Below, piece by piece: positions 49,084 through 63,500 of a stretch of 64,000 nt of DNA; within the stretch, counting starts at the first letter, position 1; every line of letters starts with the position of its first letter. This stretch comes from Zeugodacus cucurbitae (Eukaryota; Arthropoda; Insecta; Diptera; Tephritidae). The notes under the pieces were generated by a model. The model saw only the letters and a list, made by a program, of their open reading frames with translations. It made no database searches and was not told where the DNA came from. The translations under genes were made by a program, and so were the position numbers. Location: NCBI RefSeq assembly GCF_028554725.1, contig NC_071669.1, positions 48,997,501-49,061,500 of the forward strand, in the 5' to 3' direction.

Positions 49084-52000
49084 TTAACACTTGTGAAAAT
49101 GAAAACTCGAAAAAAAGCGCTTTAAAGTTTGCCTGAGCATTCGCAACAATATACATTCTTCTTGAATCTCGTAAACATTATGATCAATATGTGAAAATCT
49201 TAAAAGAATATATAACAATCCAATATGTCAAAATATAGGACTAAATTAAATTTTTTGACGTTATACGTTTATGTCTATGTAAATAAACGACAGATCAAAA
49301 AGTTAAACTGAAAAATTAAACACTCAACGGATTCAATGGAAGAAACCACATTTTTTTTACAGTGACGAATATTATAATTATATTTCCTTGCTTTGAAAAA
49401 CACTGATATTTCGACCAATAGAGTTGGAACTAATTATAAAGCTTTAAAATATTTAATTCTGACTCCATATTAGCCTTAAGTGAGTCACTGCAATGGTTTA
49501 AAGACCTAAGCGAAAACTCCAATTAGTACAAATGCATTACGCAGATTTCTTAGAAGTATACAGCTTTATGTGTTCGTCAAGATCCATCGCTCATCATCTA
49601 CACGACTTTTTGTCTGTAATTTTTCAGAAATTTTTGGTGTGCATATTATTAATAATTTTCATATTTTAAAATATATTTACTCTTGGACGAAGTCATAAAA
49701 ATTTCCTAGAAGAAAAAAATCCTAAAATTCCTTACAACTAATTTACACATTTGTAACAAGGAAATTTAATTTAACCCTCTTAAGAAGACTCATCTAAAGT
49801 ATGGCATTTTAAGATTGCAACGTTATTACGAAATTAAGCTTACAAATGAGCCGCGCAACCGCAGGCTTTAAAATGACGCTCAACATATTCACACCTCGCC
49901 ATAATGTCAAACTCACATTCCCACACCCATTTTCGATTTATTTCGATGTCTTTTCTTGCATAGATTAGTAAGTAATCGCGAAGCCATGCATAGTTTCAGT
50001 CAGTATATTATTGAGTCCAGATCGAAAGTAGCCGCAGGGCATGCAATAAAAGTTGGAGGAGCAAAGCACCGAATGTGGCTGAAATTGTGAAAACATCAAA
50101 ACGTTGATTTGAAATTAAAAAGCTGTCACATCATTAAGATAAAGCCGTAATTTATAATATGAAACCATTTTAACACGTTATGGTTGTTTTGCTCTAAAGT
50201 ATTTCGCATAAACAAAAAACACTAACCGGAATTTTTTGAACAGACAAATCGGATGAATTTTGCTACAACAGAAGTGTGGTTATGGAGACACAATAAAGCG
50301 TTGATTCTGAAACAGAGCCGAGATCGAAACCTTTTCCTGGATCATTATGACCAACTTTCTGGCTCTAGTCCTGTTAAATGCCGCCATTAGACCTGGATTA
50401 AACAAATACTGGAATGTTATTTATATTAGGCAGAACACTGAGGCCTTGAGTTTCTTCAAACATTAGCGAAAGCTTGGCTGCTGATCCCGCTCAGATGAAT
50501 ACAAATCAAACTCATCATTATCTTCATATTATACAAAATTATCTTTGTCTCCTTCAAACTAAATTCGATTTCTATATATAAAATTACAACAGAATATTTA
50601 AATTTATTTTCACATTGCAAAACAAAGTAAAGAAGGCCAAAAAGAGTTCAACTACAGAAGAAAAATGTTGAGAGGAAATGCTGCCAGATTCGTGTTTCAT
50701 CTTTGCATTGTTCTTGTGCCGCGCTCCTTTTTCGAACTCATTTGGTCGTTCGTTTTTTCTTTGCGCCAAGAACTGCGATTCGTATTACCAACAAGCAAGA
50801 CGCAAGTTGCCTTCTACATGGACTCTCGTACATGGTACCAACAATACCCGCATATAGCGAACAACATGTGAGATCTGACCCCGGTGTGCTAAGCAGCGCT
50901 CCTTCTGCTCACCTGAAAGGTATTTGGCATGCGTGCCTATGTGTGCGTTTCAGTGATTGCATATGTGTGGGTGTGCGCTCGCAATGTTTTCTCGTTTAAC
51001 AGGTTCCAGTTTGGCTGCCACACAATGGGATGCTGGTACTCAGCAGAGCGTCGACATTTCTGACTCAGCTCGGCCGAAGCCAAGAACAAAGCGGTGAAGG
51101 CTGCTGCGGCAGCGGCAAAGGAGGCGTCGCGTTCGTTGCCAGTGTAGTCAGTTTCATTTTATTTGCATTGCATTTTTGTTCACATGTGCATATACATATA
51201 TGTATCACTTCTCTTTTCGCTGTGCTGAAGTTTCTTCAATTTCGCCTTTATGGCCCTTTTTCTTTGCAGTTGACTAACTATTGGCTGCCAGAGTGGCTGC
51301 TCACTGTCTTCTTTATTGAAATTGGAGAAGTTCTTGTCGGGTTAGGTGTGCGCGGAATCGTGGGGGAGAAGGGTTGAGATGCACAGGTTATGGTAAGCTG
51401 CGGAGGCTGCGCATATTTTTCGCTTGCAACAAGGCGTGTTGCACTCATCCTGTGTATGTTGTTCTTCTTAGTTTGTCTTGCTGCCTTTGGAATGTGTGAA
51501 ATTAACGCTTCATTTACAAGTCCGACCATAGCAAGCAACAACTATGAAATTGAAGCTTTCATTTAACAGATTATTTTTCGTCGGGAACTTTCATGTTATA
51601 TAATATGTCATATTTGAAAAGGATTTGTTATGTTGTTCTTCTGTTTGATGCAATTATAGTAGCAGAGTATTCTCGGTCCCGATATTTCCTCCCGTACGGA
51701 AATATCTGAGGCACCATGATTAACCCTGAACTATACCTCAGTTTGAATAATCAGTTTCTACTAAGCAACAGTTATTTAATTGTAAATATTCTTCGACAAG
51801 AACTTTGCGCAAAATATGGATTCTAAATATTCCCCCATATATTCGAGAAAATTTAAATGTTACTGACATTGTATTATTTCAAATGGCCTGATTTCTTTAA
51901 TGTCTGCTAATGCTGATTTTCTCTCCTCTGATAAGTAGAGTTCATTTGAAATAGCACGAGAAGGTCAAGCTGGATAAGTATTCGGGTCAGCTATTTGCCT

Positions 52001-55000
52001 CTATATTCTCTTAATATTGTTCAAGGCTCTGTGAACTAAAAGAAAACTACTTCTTAAAGACTCTTCAAGACTTGTCAGAATGTTGCCACCGAAGCTCATC
52101 CTCTTATAATTAACTCTCCGATCTAGTATATACATTTTCCCTCAGCTCAGTCAGTTCTTGCAGAAATATTGATTATTGAACACACATCCTAAACTCATAA
52201 CGTACATACTTTATATAAATACGAATCCACTCATTGCTGCCAAGTCATCATCAAATTGCCCCAGAATCGCCGGCTGACGGACGCTGAAACAGAAAACGAA
52301 ACAAAAACAACAATAATTGGCATTTATTCAACGCAAAAACTTATCTATTCGATTAAGCGTCCAACTAAGATGGATCCATCATCTCGTGTGCACCGCAGCA
52401 CCAACATATATAATAGTTGCATGCAACAATACAACGTGCCACACCGCCTACACAAGCAGTTCCGGTGCAGACGAAAACAGAATCGGAAAATCGCAAAAAT
52501 CAGTTAATTCATCAACGAGTAGTGTGAAATCAACTCATCACCCCCTACACCCTTCCTTTTGCCAACAGACTGGACACAAATCCGCGTGAATTAAAAACAA
52601 TTGCACTTTTGATAGATGCGTGTGGTCTGTCGAACAGACGGAACTTGTGCTGTTTGCTGCATGTGTTGTGTGCGATACAGGAGATTGTGTTTCCACGCTT
52701 GAATCGGCATCGATGTCAATACATTGAACGGACGCACTCACCTTAAAACCGCTCAGCTGTTTCTGATGTTCATTCAGGACTCTCTTCGCTCGGCCTTTGG
52801 GCCATAGCTTAGTTCCACTAGACAGCTCAGAACAACTCGATGGGAAACTCTTGAATTCATATCCTACCCACACACTTGAACGCACATGCATACCTGGTAC
52901 TGGTAGCTGAGCTAACCTATTGCATGTCCATCTATAGCTGCATTCGCTCCACTCCTCTTTCCACCCCTTCAGCAGCCGCAGCTTTAAATTATGTCTGTTT
53001 ATTTTCTCATACGTCTCTGTACATATACATATATGTATTATTATTGGCCATCTGATTTTACTCTGACGAGTTGCGTACTACTAGCCATGACGGGCGGACA
53101 GTCGAGTGAGTGATTCTCAATAAAATCGATTTCTCCTGTAATTCGTAAGATTTCATAGCTTCGCTGGCCCAATTTGGTTGATGATTCAGAAGAAAAGTGT
53201 GTATGTCAAAAGAGTTGGTCAAGTATTGTGAGGGCTACTGGTGCCAATTGGAAGCTGAATATGATTTCATTTGCATAAAACTCAGTTTACAAAATGAAGA
53301 AGATCTCGATCATTGTTTGTATCGATAAACCTGAAAATTAGCTGCTAAAGAACATAGAAAAGAACTTATTGATCTCTAACTTGAGCTCCTTTCAAGTGTT
53401 CCCAGAAAATGTGAACAAACCTAACCTCATACCTCATGTGACCCTTCAGAATGTAAAAAAAACTGTCTTCATATTACTGTTCAATTTCTCTCATTATCAG
53501 ATTATATAAATATTTCAGTTCTTTTGGTTGATTAACCAAATGGTTGAAACCACCAACCGGATGCCAACACCGCATACATCTGCAAATGGAAGTTATCGAA
53601 GCAATTCACATTTTTAGATTTCCTCATCGCATTTCTAGGATGCCGAAAAAAATTTGCATATTCCACAGCCAACATTTCCCAGAAATCACGCAGAATCGTG
53701 TTTTCACATTCCTGACCAGAATGAAAAACAAAGAATAAAAATCGCTAAAACAAAAATATTGAAGCGCTGCGAGTAATAAATAATAACAATGGTTGGCTTT
53801 CAAATGCAAAATTTGTCAGCGAGCGAAAAGCCAACAAAGGCGAGATTTATTTTAAGGACGAACAAGTACGATTAGAGCCACAAGCGCCAAGAACGGCACT
53901 GAAAGAGAAAACGAAAACAAAATTTAAATGAAACAAGACGAAAAAACGAAAAATCCTAAACATTACTAGGCATTGCATTTAGTATTTAGCAAAAAAAAAT
54001 CCAACAACGACAACAGCGCAACAGTGGAGATAAAAAATTCCTCAACTTTGTTGCATGGCAACAGCGCGGTTAAGAACAGTGAGTGGCCACTGCAACTTGT
54101 GTAGGTCCACGCGAAACCTTTCCAAATATAAGAAAATAAAATGAAATCGGTAAAAATAAAATATTGAAGTTCGTGCATTTCGGGTGGCGCGGGGAGTGTG
54201 TGCGCTGAGGCAATGCAATGCGCGGCGTGTTGAGATACGTGGCTTCAACTATATGATTATTGTGCCAGTTGCCATTGTGGTGCGTGATTCAGTTGTTGTG
54301 TGCTTTTTATTATATTTGCTGGTTTGTAGCCGCCTCTGCGTTGTACTCATGAAGAAGCTTGCAGAAGGATTTTGCATTCACAGCCGTCGAACGAGCGTGA
54401 GAGAGATGTGTAAATACATCCATCTATATGGCCCAGAATATGTTCTCCTTCACAAAACAGGAGGTCACTTAGTATGCCCACAGTTACAGCAAAACTGGAG
54501 TACAAAATAAATCTACTATATTCTTTTAAATTTAAAATTTTTTCTACAAATTAGAGAGTTCTACTTTTCGATTCCTACTTGATTCCTATTTATCGAAAAT
54601 GGCTTCGAGTAACCCATCCAGAGATATCCCGAAGCTGTCTGTGGATACCCATCTTAAGACCAAGATCATGTCAAACCAGTCTTACTGATGGTATAAAGCT
54701 CACCGACAACTTTGGAGACATTTCGAGGTGGAGTTCAAAATTCTTAGAGAGTAGTCTAATTCTTGACTTTAGTATTCACTGAACTAAACTAATTTAGCAA
54801 GCGTATTAGGACGTCTATTTTCGTGTACAATCCGAATAAGTGTCTACCAGATTGTAAAACTGTTCAAAATTCCAGACGAACTTACCAGTTTACTGCATCC
54901 ATTTCGAGTTCTTGATTCGCATGAATTGAAGCTGTATTAACCACATACGATTTATACCTGAATCAGACCTTATTGATTGATTTTTGTACAACTATCGGTT

Positions 55001-58000
55001 GTACCTAGGAACCAGTTGGAAGAACCACCATCGTCCACATTTCTTCTCACAGTTCTTTACTATTGACTATTATCGCAATGAAGTCTCTCACGACAAGATA
55101 GCGTCACGCCAATGAATTCTTTAAAGTATCATTTTTTAAAGTGACCAGTCGGAAATGAGCGTTTAAAATATTTCATTGGTTAATATTATTCTGAGCTAGC
55201 AAGCTAAGATTAAAAATTGAGTTTATACTCGTATTTATATTCCTCTCCTTTATCTAAAACTAAATTGCAGCCTGCAGTAAAATAAGAAATAAATCAGTGT
55301 ATTGAGGCATTGATATAACACAAATGGCAAAACAGTGGGACAAAGTTTTAATCATAACAAGATATTGAAATAGCTGAGAGAATAAGGAGGGACCTCTCTA
55401 CTATCATCAGCCTAAAGACTCTTATGGATCTGTAAGATACTTAAATATGGACGAACGGAAGCACCAACTTTAAACGAATTCGACTTCTCTTAGTCTCAGA
55501 GAACTTCTTTTTCCTTTGTTACCGCCAGCTGGTACCACTGTAAATACTTTAAAAGTTAATAATGGAAAATCTTTTTCCAGAACCACCTCTTCTGAGATCG
55601 TTATCCGACACAATTTTTACCACACGCAATTTACAAAGTGTTAATTTTTTCTTCGAGAGAGAACTTTGCTTCTAAAATGCCTTTTCATCTCACAGTAGAT
55701 CTTACTTTAATCAACTTTAGAACTATTACTGATTATATATTTAACATTTGGTCTCTTTTTAAATGACAGACTAATTCGAATGCTTTTTAGATCGAAATAA
55801 TGAAGCTGGACGAAAAGATTCTACCCTTTCTGGATTGCATAAAATAAAAGGAAATTGCAATAGCGACTTACATCCACGTCACTTTAGGACTAAGTGTGGT
55901 GAACTTTGAAAGATCTATGCCGAGATAAACATAGTTGATTTCTTATCATAGTGAGGACTAAATAAATACAAATCAAAATAGGTCGGATAGCTCTTAGACA
56001 AGACATGTATTTTGGAGAGCTAAAGACTAATTTTTTATATACAAGAATCTTCAAATCGTACACTGTGATAGCAATTTTATTTTTAGGAATTTGCAAAAAC
56101 TCGACTGTGCCCAGCCACCATGAACCGCAGAGTGCAGCACGTTCCTGTACACAGACAACAATCGACAAGCAGACTAGCACCCAACATAACTGGAATATGT
56201 GCACATCCAAGCGTTCATTGCCACAAAGTTGCCGACAAGCCTATGACAATTATATGCACACGTGTGTGTGTGTGTGTACGAGTGCAGGGAATGCGTTCTT
56301 AGGCTTATCATTTTCAAGATCTCACCTGAGCAATGCCATTCGGCTTCATTTGCTTTGCTTTGCACTCGCTTCGATCTGTTTGATGCCACCACATTCAACG
56401 GAGAACAAACACACCGACACGCAAGGAATTCGGAATGCAATGCAAAATACGTTGAATGCGAATGAAATGGAACTGCTTCGATCACAGACCAATGGACGAC
56501 AATGGACAATGGCCGGAAGGTGCATATAGGCAAAAAGAAACAACAACAAGAACGAAAAGGAAGGATTACAATTGAGGCAATGGCAAGCGTTTCATTTTAT
56601 TGTTATTTTGTTGTTGTTATTGCAACTTGTAGGCCGACCATCACAACTAAATCATACACCTCATTGCAAAAGTTGTAGATTTTGCTTTTCGTTTTTGATT
56701 GGTAATCACTATATAGGTATGGGTACACCCATAAACATATGCTGTGCTGCACACAGGTCCACTTCCACATGTGATCGCAAATGAATTTGCACTTATTTCT
56801 TATTGAAGTCACAAAGTTGCATTTACACTCAAGCAACTCAGACAAATTCATCATCAAAGGAATATCCAATTTGGCTTCAACTGCTGCAATTCGAGTCCTC
56901 ATTTTATTGCATTGCATTTTCGCTTTGCCTTCATCTGTAGGTAATTGACATGAACATGAAGCGAGTCCTTCTCCTTCGTCTTCTTTTTCTTCTTACTTCG
57001 TGAATTGCAAATATGCAGGTATGTGGGTTCAAAAGGTGCGTGCCGCATGTGGCGCAACTCCCTTGTTCCTGTCGCGTTTCTTTTAAATTTTTTGCCATTA
57101 GCGGCAGGGGCACTGAGCACTTCTGGATTGAAGGGTTCTTACTTATGCCAGTTGCTTGTGGTTGAGTCATAGGGTTCTGACATCGTTCTCATAACAATTT
57201 CATGAGTTCTAATCGACTAAAAGTGGAAAGTTGCTGGCACTTGCCACAGGAAGAGTGGTCCCTCTGACAGTCCTTTTTCAACGAAAATATCTATAAAATA
57301 CTAGTGCTATAACTATTCGAAACAAAAGAAACGCTTGTTTCAATAAAAAAGTGAAATATTACTTCGTTAACTCGGGTCTAAACCGTATTTGATCTTCACA
57401 AAAACCTCTATAAAAAATATAGTTTTAGGATATATCGAGTGGTATAAAGGAATATAATTCCTTTTACTGAAAATGCTGCTGGAAAATGAACACACCTGAA
57501 TATTCTTCAAAAGTCTTGTATACAGATACATTTCACAAAACTGACCAGAGTATAATAATTTAGGAACGCAGTCGTCCGTATGAAAACTCTCCCAGAACAT
57601 CTTTTCCATAAAAGTCATGCCTTTGAACATGGCAAATTTTCTTTTGTTCTTTGCATATTACTTAAACAATTTCTTTGAATCGGAAGTTTTCAGATAGCAT
57701 AATAGAATAACTTACTTGTCTTTTTCAAGTCGAGTAAACCCACATTAGAATATTATATTACCACGGAAATACTCTGCTTACATGTTTCAGGAACATTCCT
57801 AATGTTTATTTGCATATATTGTATTTGAGAAAACAGTGAAACCCAACCGAATCATATATTTTCTTCTATTTATTACCACATATTTTTCGCAAAATGGAGC
57901 AGACAAACAATTTCTGATTTTTTTAAATAAAAACAGCAAAAATATGCACACCATAGTAAGTGGAAATCATAAATTTCACAAATAACCACAAATTAAATGA

Positions 58001-60175
58001 TATCTGCCATACAAATAGATCTTGAAACTTAAGGAACTTAAAAATTTCAAATTAAAAGTTTTCAAAACGTTTTTATATTTTTCTCATATTTTAGCCTATC
58101 TTTACATTGATCATTTTTTTTTTAAAGCAATACCAATATTTAAAGATATTTTGTCCTATTGGAAACTTGCTCACATCCATTTGATGTTTAACCACTTTGT
58201 GCTCGATTATTGTGTTTATCATTTGTAGTTTCCTCTACTCCGTTTGGTTTCCATAAATACACTTACGTAGATTTATTTTTCATTTAGTATTTACTACAGT
58301 TTGCTTTGCCAGCATGAAATCCAAGAACTCTATAACTCATTCATATAATTCAAATTGGAAGCCTTATATATGTGCATCATTCAAATAAACTACTTTATAA
58401 CTAGTAAGAGCTGCAAACCAAATTTGCCAAGCAACAACCAGTTGATTTTCTACGATATGTCTATCAATTCTAAGATTTCGTTACTGATCTCATTCCAGTT
58501 GGGTTATGGAGCACAGCCACTGATCAAGTAGTCAAATCTCCTTAGAAAATCCTTTTATATTGTCTGCCATAGACTAGTCAGATTTTATACAGGAATTTCT
58601 AAATATATAATTTCTACTCATGGAAAAATCACACCCTGAATTTTGGAGATGTCATATCGGAACCTTCAGAAAATATATTGAATCTAAGGATTGAGAACTA
58701 AATCAGATCTAACAGGATCTCGAATATTGCCTACGACGTACCGTAGTTACCGAACTATACATATGTCGCTCCCGCTTACTCATTTCTCTTCTATTTATAG
58801 GTTACCGATTGTTCACATTCAAAAAATTAAAAACGAATATCAAGTACTTATACAACTAAACACGTTCTCTTACCAAAGGATTGTGCCATTGCTTAAGGTC
58901 TTTGATATATATATCATTTAATAAACGAATTTAATAATTTTCTTTATTTTGTGACTTTCTTAATAGGGATTAACTCCTCCTTTGCAAAAAAGAAAAATAT
59001 GTAGTTGTCTCGAAGCTAAGATCTGGGATGAATTATGTCTTCTATGTGGTCTGGCTCGCTCTAATTAACTGAGCGGAGCGGAAGCTTGGCTTACAATTAC
59101 TAAAAGTTTGACAGTTTTCCTTCGATAACATTCTTGGTACTGATAGTTTGAATATTTTGTAGAATAAGAGAAAATCATATAGTATTTCTACTTCGTCGTT
59201 ATTCAGTATTTTTTTTTAACTTTTTCTCTCTTTTGTACTCTTAACTTGTCGCTGTCGAATTCAAAGTGACCTCGAATATCAATGGATCAATCGGTTATTA
59301 TCTTACAACTGGATATACCGTCGTAGTTGTCATACTTTTCAGAATATGATGAATAAATAAATGTTTTACACGATGTTACTCTTCCATATAAACAATAATA
59401 TTAATTTTACCTTGCATCTAATTAAGACATTAAAACGTATATTTACAGCGGCTTTAACCTTGTAGTGACACCTCAAGTGTAATTGTAAAATTGAATGAAA
59501 TTTGTAAATACCTAAATATTTACCCAGTTTAATGTTAGATAAACTATTTTTCATTTTACATATCATGGACTCGGGCAAACTAATAAAATATCTCTATATG
59601 TTCTGATAAGATAACTCACAAATGATGATTTAAATTGCGACATCACGAACTAAATTCCAGTTGGATTGCGTTTGTCAGCCAATTTACATAACACAAGTGC
59701 ATTGCAGAAAGGGAAAATTAAATATTTCGGTATGTTCAAATTCAAATCTGTAAGTGGAAAATTCGAGTCACTTCGAAGAAAATCGTAATCATAAATGTAA
59801 TTTTTTTAATGTGTATATTAGGTACCAATTGGGTATTGGGTTGGTTGTCTTTTGCACTTACCTGTAGTCTGTTCTCTTGGGAGAACGGTTTCTCAGCCAC
59901 AATGTGAAATAAATTTGAAACCAGTGTAGTTAAAAATTTGAAATTCAGTGATATTAATTTATTAAATTATTTAAACAAAATTAATTGAAATGATTTATAA
60001 ATAGTACAAGCTTTATATTCCTTTCCCAAGTAAGTATGTGTTGGGAGGCCAGGCACACTCAACACCTCTCCTATTGCGACACTATATATATTTGAAAGAA
60101 AACTACAAATTAACTTCAAATTTTATTTAATTATAACGAATCCTATCTCTTGCAATTGGAGTTGTATAATCTCAA
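49084..60175. other. Non-coding DNA upstream of dally; no gene recognised
   Basis: Eleven kilobases without a recognisable gene. GC-richer patches lie at about 50650-51400, 52250-52960 and 56080-57180. In all three, frames of 60-175 codons overlap on both strands and none resembles a family I know. A (GT)n tract lies at 56262-56278. A hairpin GTTCTC-TTGG-GAGAAC lies at 59871-59886. No transposon termini, tRNA or rRNA seen. Confidence 0.45.
56262..56278. repeat. GT dinucleotide repeat
   Basis: About eight uninterrupted GT units. Confidence 0.9.
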
Positions 60176-60556
60176 GTGAATGGACTTGATGTTGTCAGCT
60201 CAGTAGTCGGATCCATCACATCACAGGTAAAAGTATGCGATCCGGCATCACTCATAGAAATCTCGTCACTTGTTGAGTCACAAACAAATCCACTGGGTAA
60301 ATGAACCACTTGACCAGTGGGATGTAAGACGCCAAGACCATTTGGAATATCGTGCGACTTAAGTAAGCGAGCCGTACATCATAGACAAAGTGATGTGGAA
60401 CCACAACTGGGTGCACGTGTTGTGCTCGCTTCCATACAGATGGCGTTGAATTCGGTAAACTCGAAATCCTCCTTACAGAACTATACAGAAGGTCTATGCT
60501 CAGATTACGGTTTGTCAACATTACACACAGCCGATATTGAGTCGATGGACAAGTAA
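60176..60556 (+). pseudogene. Possible coding relic, unknown protein, two in-frame TGA
   Basis: One plus-strand frame runs for about 127 codons between TAA at 60167 and TAA at 60554-60556, interrupted only by TGA at 60299-60301 and 60311-60313. Before the stops it reads with a protein-like composition (VNGLDVVSSVVGSITSQVKV at its start). After them it includes PRPFGIS, RQSDVEPQLGARVVLASIQM and HTADIESMD. Codon use is more balanced than in the surrounding AT-rich DNA. No ATG marks its start. It could be a decayed retrocopy, a fragment of a transposon gene, or an exon whose borders I cannot see. The opposite strand is also open for 89 codons (60252-60521), which weakens the case. I do not recognise either translation. 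Confidence 0.35.
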
Positions 60557-63500
60557 ATGCAGCTCGTTATCTGTAAATAGACAGATGTAAATTGTTTAAA
60601 ACAAGGTTTTAGAAAATGAAGACATTAGATCAAAGTGTTAATATAAGCTTAAAAATGTCCTCCAAAAAACTATACAACTACAAAGTAGTCTGGAATAATA
60701 AGCCGACAGTTACTTTAAAATTTAATCCGCCAAAAATAGAATAAAACTGTAACAATAAAACTTCTGATAAATCCCAAGAATAGCATCCTCAATCTCGTTT
60801 TGCACACTTACTGTCAGCTTGTTTCTTAAGAAAATGTGTGTCGAAAATCATTTTCAATGTTAATTAACTGTAAACTACATACATTCGCAGTAAAAAATGC
60901 CCGTAAGATGTACAAAATTCGAGATTTTTAGCATATAAAGTTGATTTTCAACGCCTTCAAAATTCATGATTTATGACAATGTGTCACAACTTTTCAGGTA
61001 TTCAAAGTAGGCAAAGCTGACAAAGCGCGGACTTTAGCACTAACAAACTTAGCTTTGCAAAGCCGCGTCCGTCAAAGAATTCACCAGCAATTTCCGTTAT
61101 ACAGCGGTGTGTCTAACATGTTAATTGGGTGATGGAGGTAGATTAGGTACGGATGTGGGAGATTTACTGGCGATCGCTGCAAGAGTGCCGATCCTAACAA
61201 TTCGGGATGTATGTTTTATGCTAAGCTTGTATGAATGTATGGATTAATGGATTAATGGATTAATGGAGATTATGCTAGTATGTAGGCGTGATTTAGTGTG
61301 TGGCTTTAATGCGTGATAGCGTGTGATTTATGCGCGATCATGATGGTATTTTTTAAAGGATTTTTGCGGATATTTTACCTAAAGATACGCTTTATTTGCG
61401 GCTGAAAACTAACACAGTTTATGTTTTGATGTTTTAAGAAACAAGTTTGGTTAAAAATTTGTGCGAATTTCTTATTTCATTCTACATATGTGTGTGGCCG
61501 CACTTTAATAGGCCACATTCTTCTGTATTGCTCCATTCGGCAGTACTCGAAGTGAATGTGATCGATCGCAGTCGGTTTCGTGTTTTTGTATATTTACAAA
61601 ATATGACTGCCAGTTCACACTGCTTCGTAAATAGACCATCTGTTGATCATCACTACTGTCCGAGAATGAAAAGCAACGGCTGCAGCGTAATTATTACATG
61701 AGAAATATACTCGTATATAGCACGTTCAATAATCTGGTGTGTGGTTTAAGTGAATATGCAGCACTTTCATACGTAAACACATACAGTTATGGCATGTAGA
61801 ATTCTTAACATTGCAGTAGAGCTCATGGTTGCCCATTTTCTTTGCAATTGAACGGCTCACTCTCAGCGTATTTGTCCGTGGGCACGGAGTTTACAGGCAA
61901 AAATCAATGTTTTCACTGAATTTACTCTTGTTTGTATTTCACTTTTTTCACTTCTTAATTTTTTTATTGTTGTTTGTGTTGTTGGCCAGTTGCATGCTTC
62001 ACGCTGTTGCGATCATCTGCAGATGTTATTTTTAACGTTGGATTGTATACGGATCTGTAAATCCTCTCCTTTCTTATTGATATCTCTTAAATCGAACCTA
62101 ATCAAAGTACAGGATTTCCAATTTTTTAATCAGGAAAATATTTCAACTGTGTTAAATTTGAATTTATAAATGCTATAAATAACGTTCATGTACATATATT
62201 TTTATACATATATAGATATTCAAGTGTCTGCACCAAATAAATAATAAAAAATTGCGCATTTTAAAGAGTCGTTGGATATCGCTTGGAAATAGTCACACTG
62301 ATCGCTTTCTAATAATGACATCATCTCAACCGTGCTGATCAACCAGAAGTGTGCTAAATTGATTTAAAAATAAATAATTAACTAAAAAAACCCATTTCGA
62401 TTGGCAGCTGCCTTGTCTACTAGTTTAACTTGACCAAGCGGATGTCGTAACTGCGGAATGCTGTTAACTCTGGTTTGCAGAAGAATGAATGCATGCGATT
62501 GAGATTAGCGGAAGTGCAATCAATTGCAGCAGCAGTTTTTTACGCTCTTTCCCCCTAACTATAATTGTAACTAGAGAATTCATATTTAATTATTATATCG
62601 CATTAAATTAATATTACACTCAATGAAGACCATAAATAAAACCAAACTACATAGATACAACATAGTTATATTGCTGAATTATTGTGGTGTACAACATTTA
62701 ATTGATTTATTAACATAAGCGGAAGCGTTTAATTAGTTGTGAGCAACTGACACCACAAATTATTGCAAAGTGAATGTGAGAAAGCAATTTTTCCAATGTA
62801 TATGTATATATTATACTACAAATCCTCATTTATTGTACTTATGTATGTATATGTATTTGCAAGCAATTCTATTGAATTCAACATTTCACATTATTATACA
62901 TATATATAGTATCCACGTAGACATGTATTTATATATGCATATTATTTAATCAAGCGTGTCGAAGAGATCATTGTGAACAATATTGCGGATCATTGCACAA
63001 TTCGGTCGATATTAATATAAGCAATATCTCGATCAATAAACACATACATATCTGTGTGTATATAATTTAAATAATCGTGTATCTTTAAATCTGTTATGGT
63101 GTTTATTAATAAATTTCTGAAACGATTTCAACGTTAATTAATCTACTATTATCGTAAAACATAATCCAATCAATTCCATAAGAAGTACGGAGTAAAAACA
63201 GCAACTCTTCTATATTTAGTTTTTTTCTGTAGACTAAGAAATTTAAATTTAATTTTCAAGGTATGTCACTTGTCAAGATGTCGTTTTCAGGATTTAGCAT
63301 TCACTGACTAAGTATAATTCTCGATTTAACTGCGCAACTTTGCAAATAGTTTCGAAAGTAGCACAGAAATTGAGGGATGATCCTTAGACTGGTACGAGTA
63401 TTCTGGCATTTCTATTAGTATTTTGGTTTGCATTAACGCGATGCTTTGTGGTCAAAAGTGTTTATTATAATCTCTACAAAACAGTGAAAAATTTTGACAG

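Noticed and set aside
59871..59886. GTTCTC-TTGG-GAGAAC hairpin
   Set aside because: A six-base stem occurs by chance in long AT-rich sequence, and a bacterial-type terminator has no meaning here.
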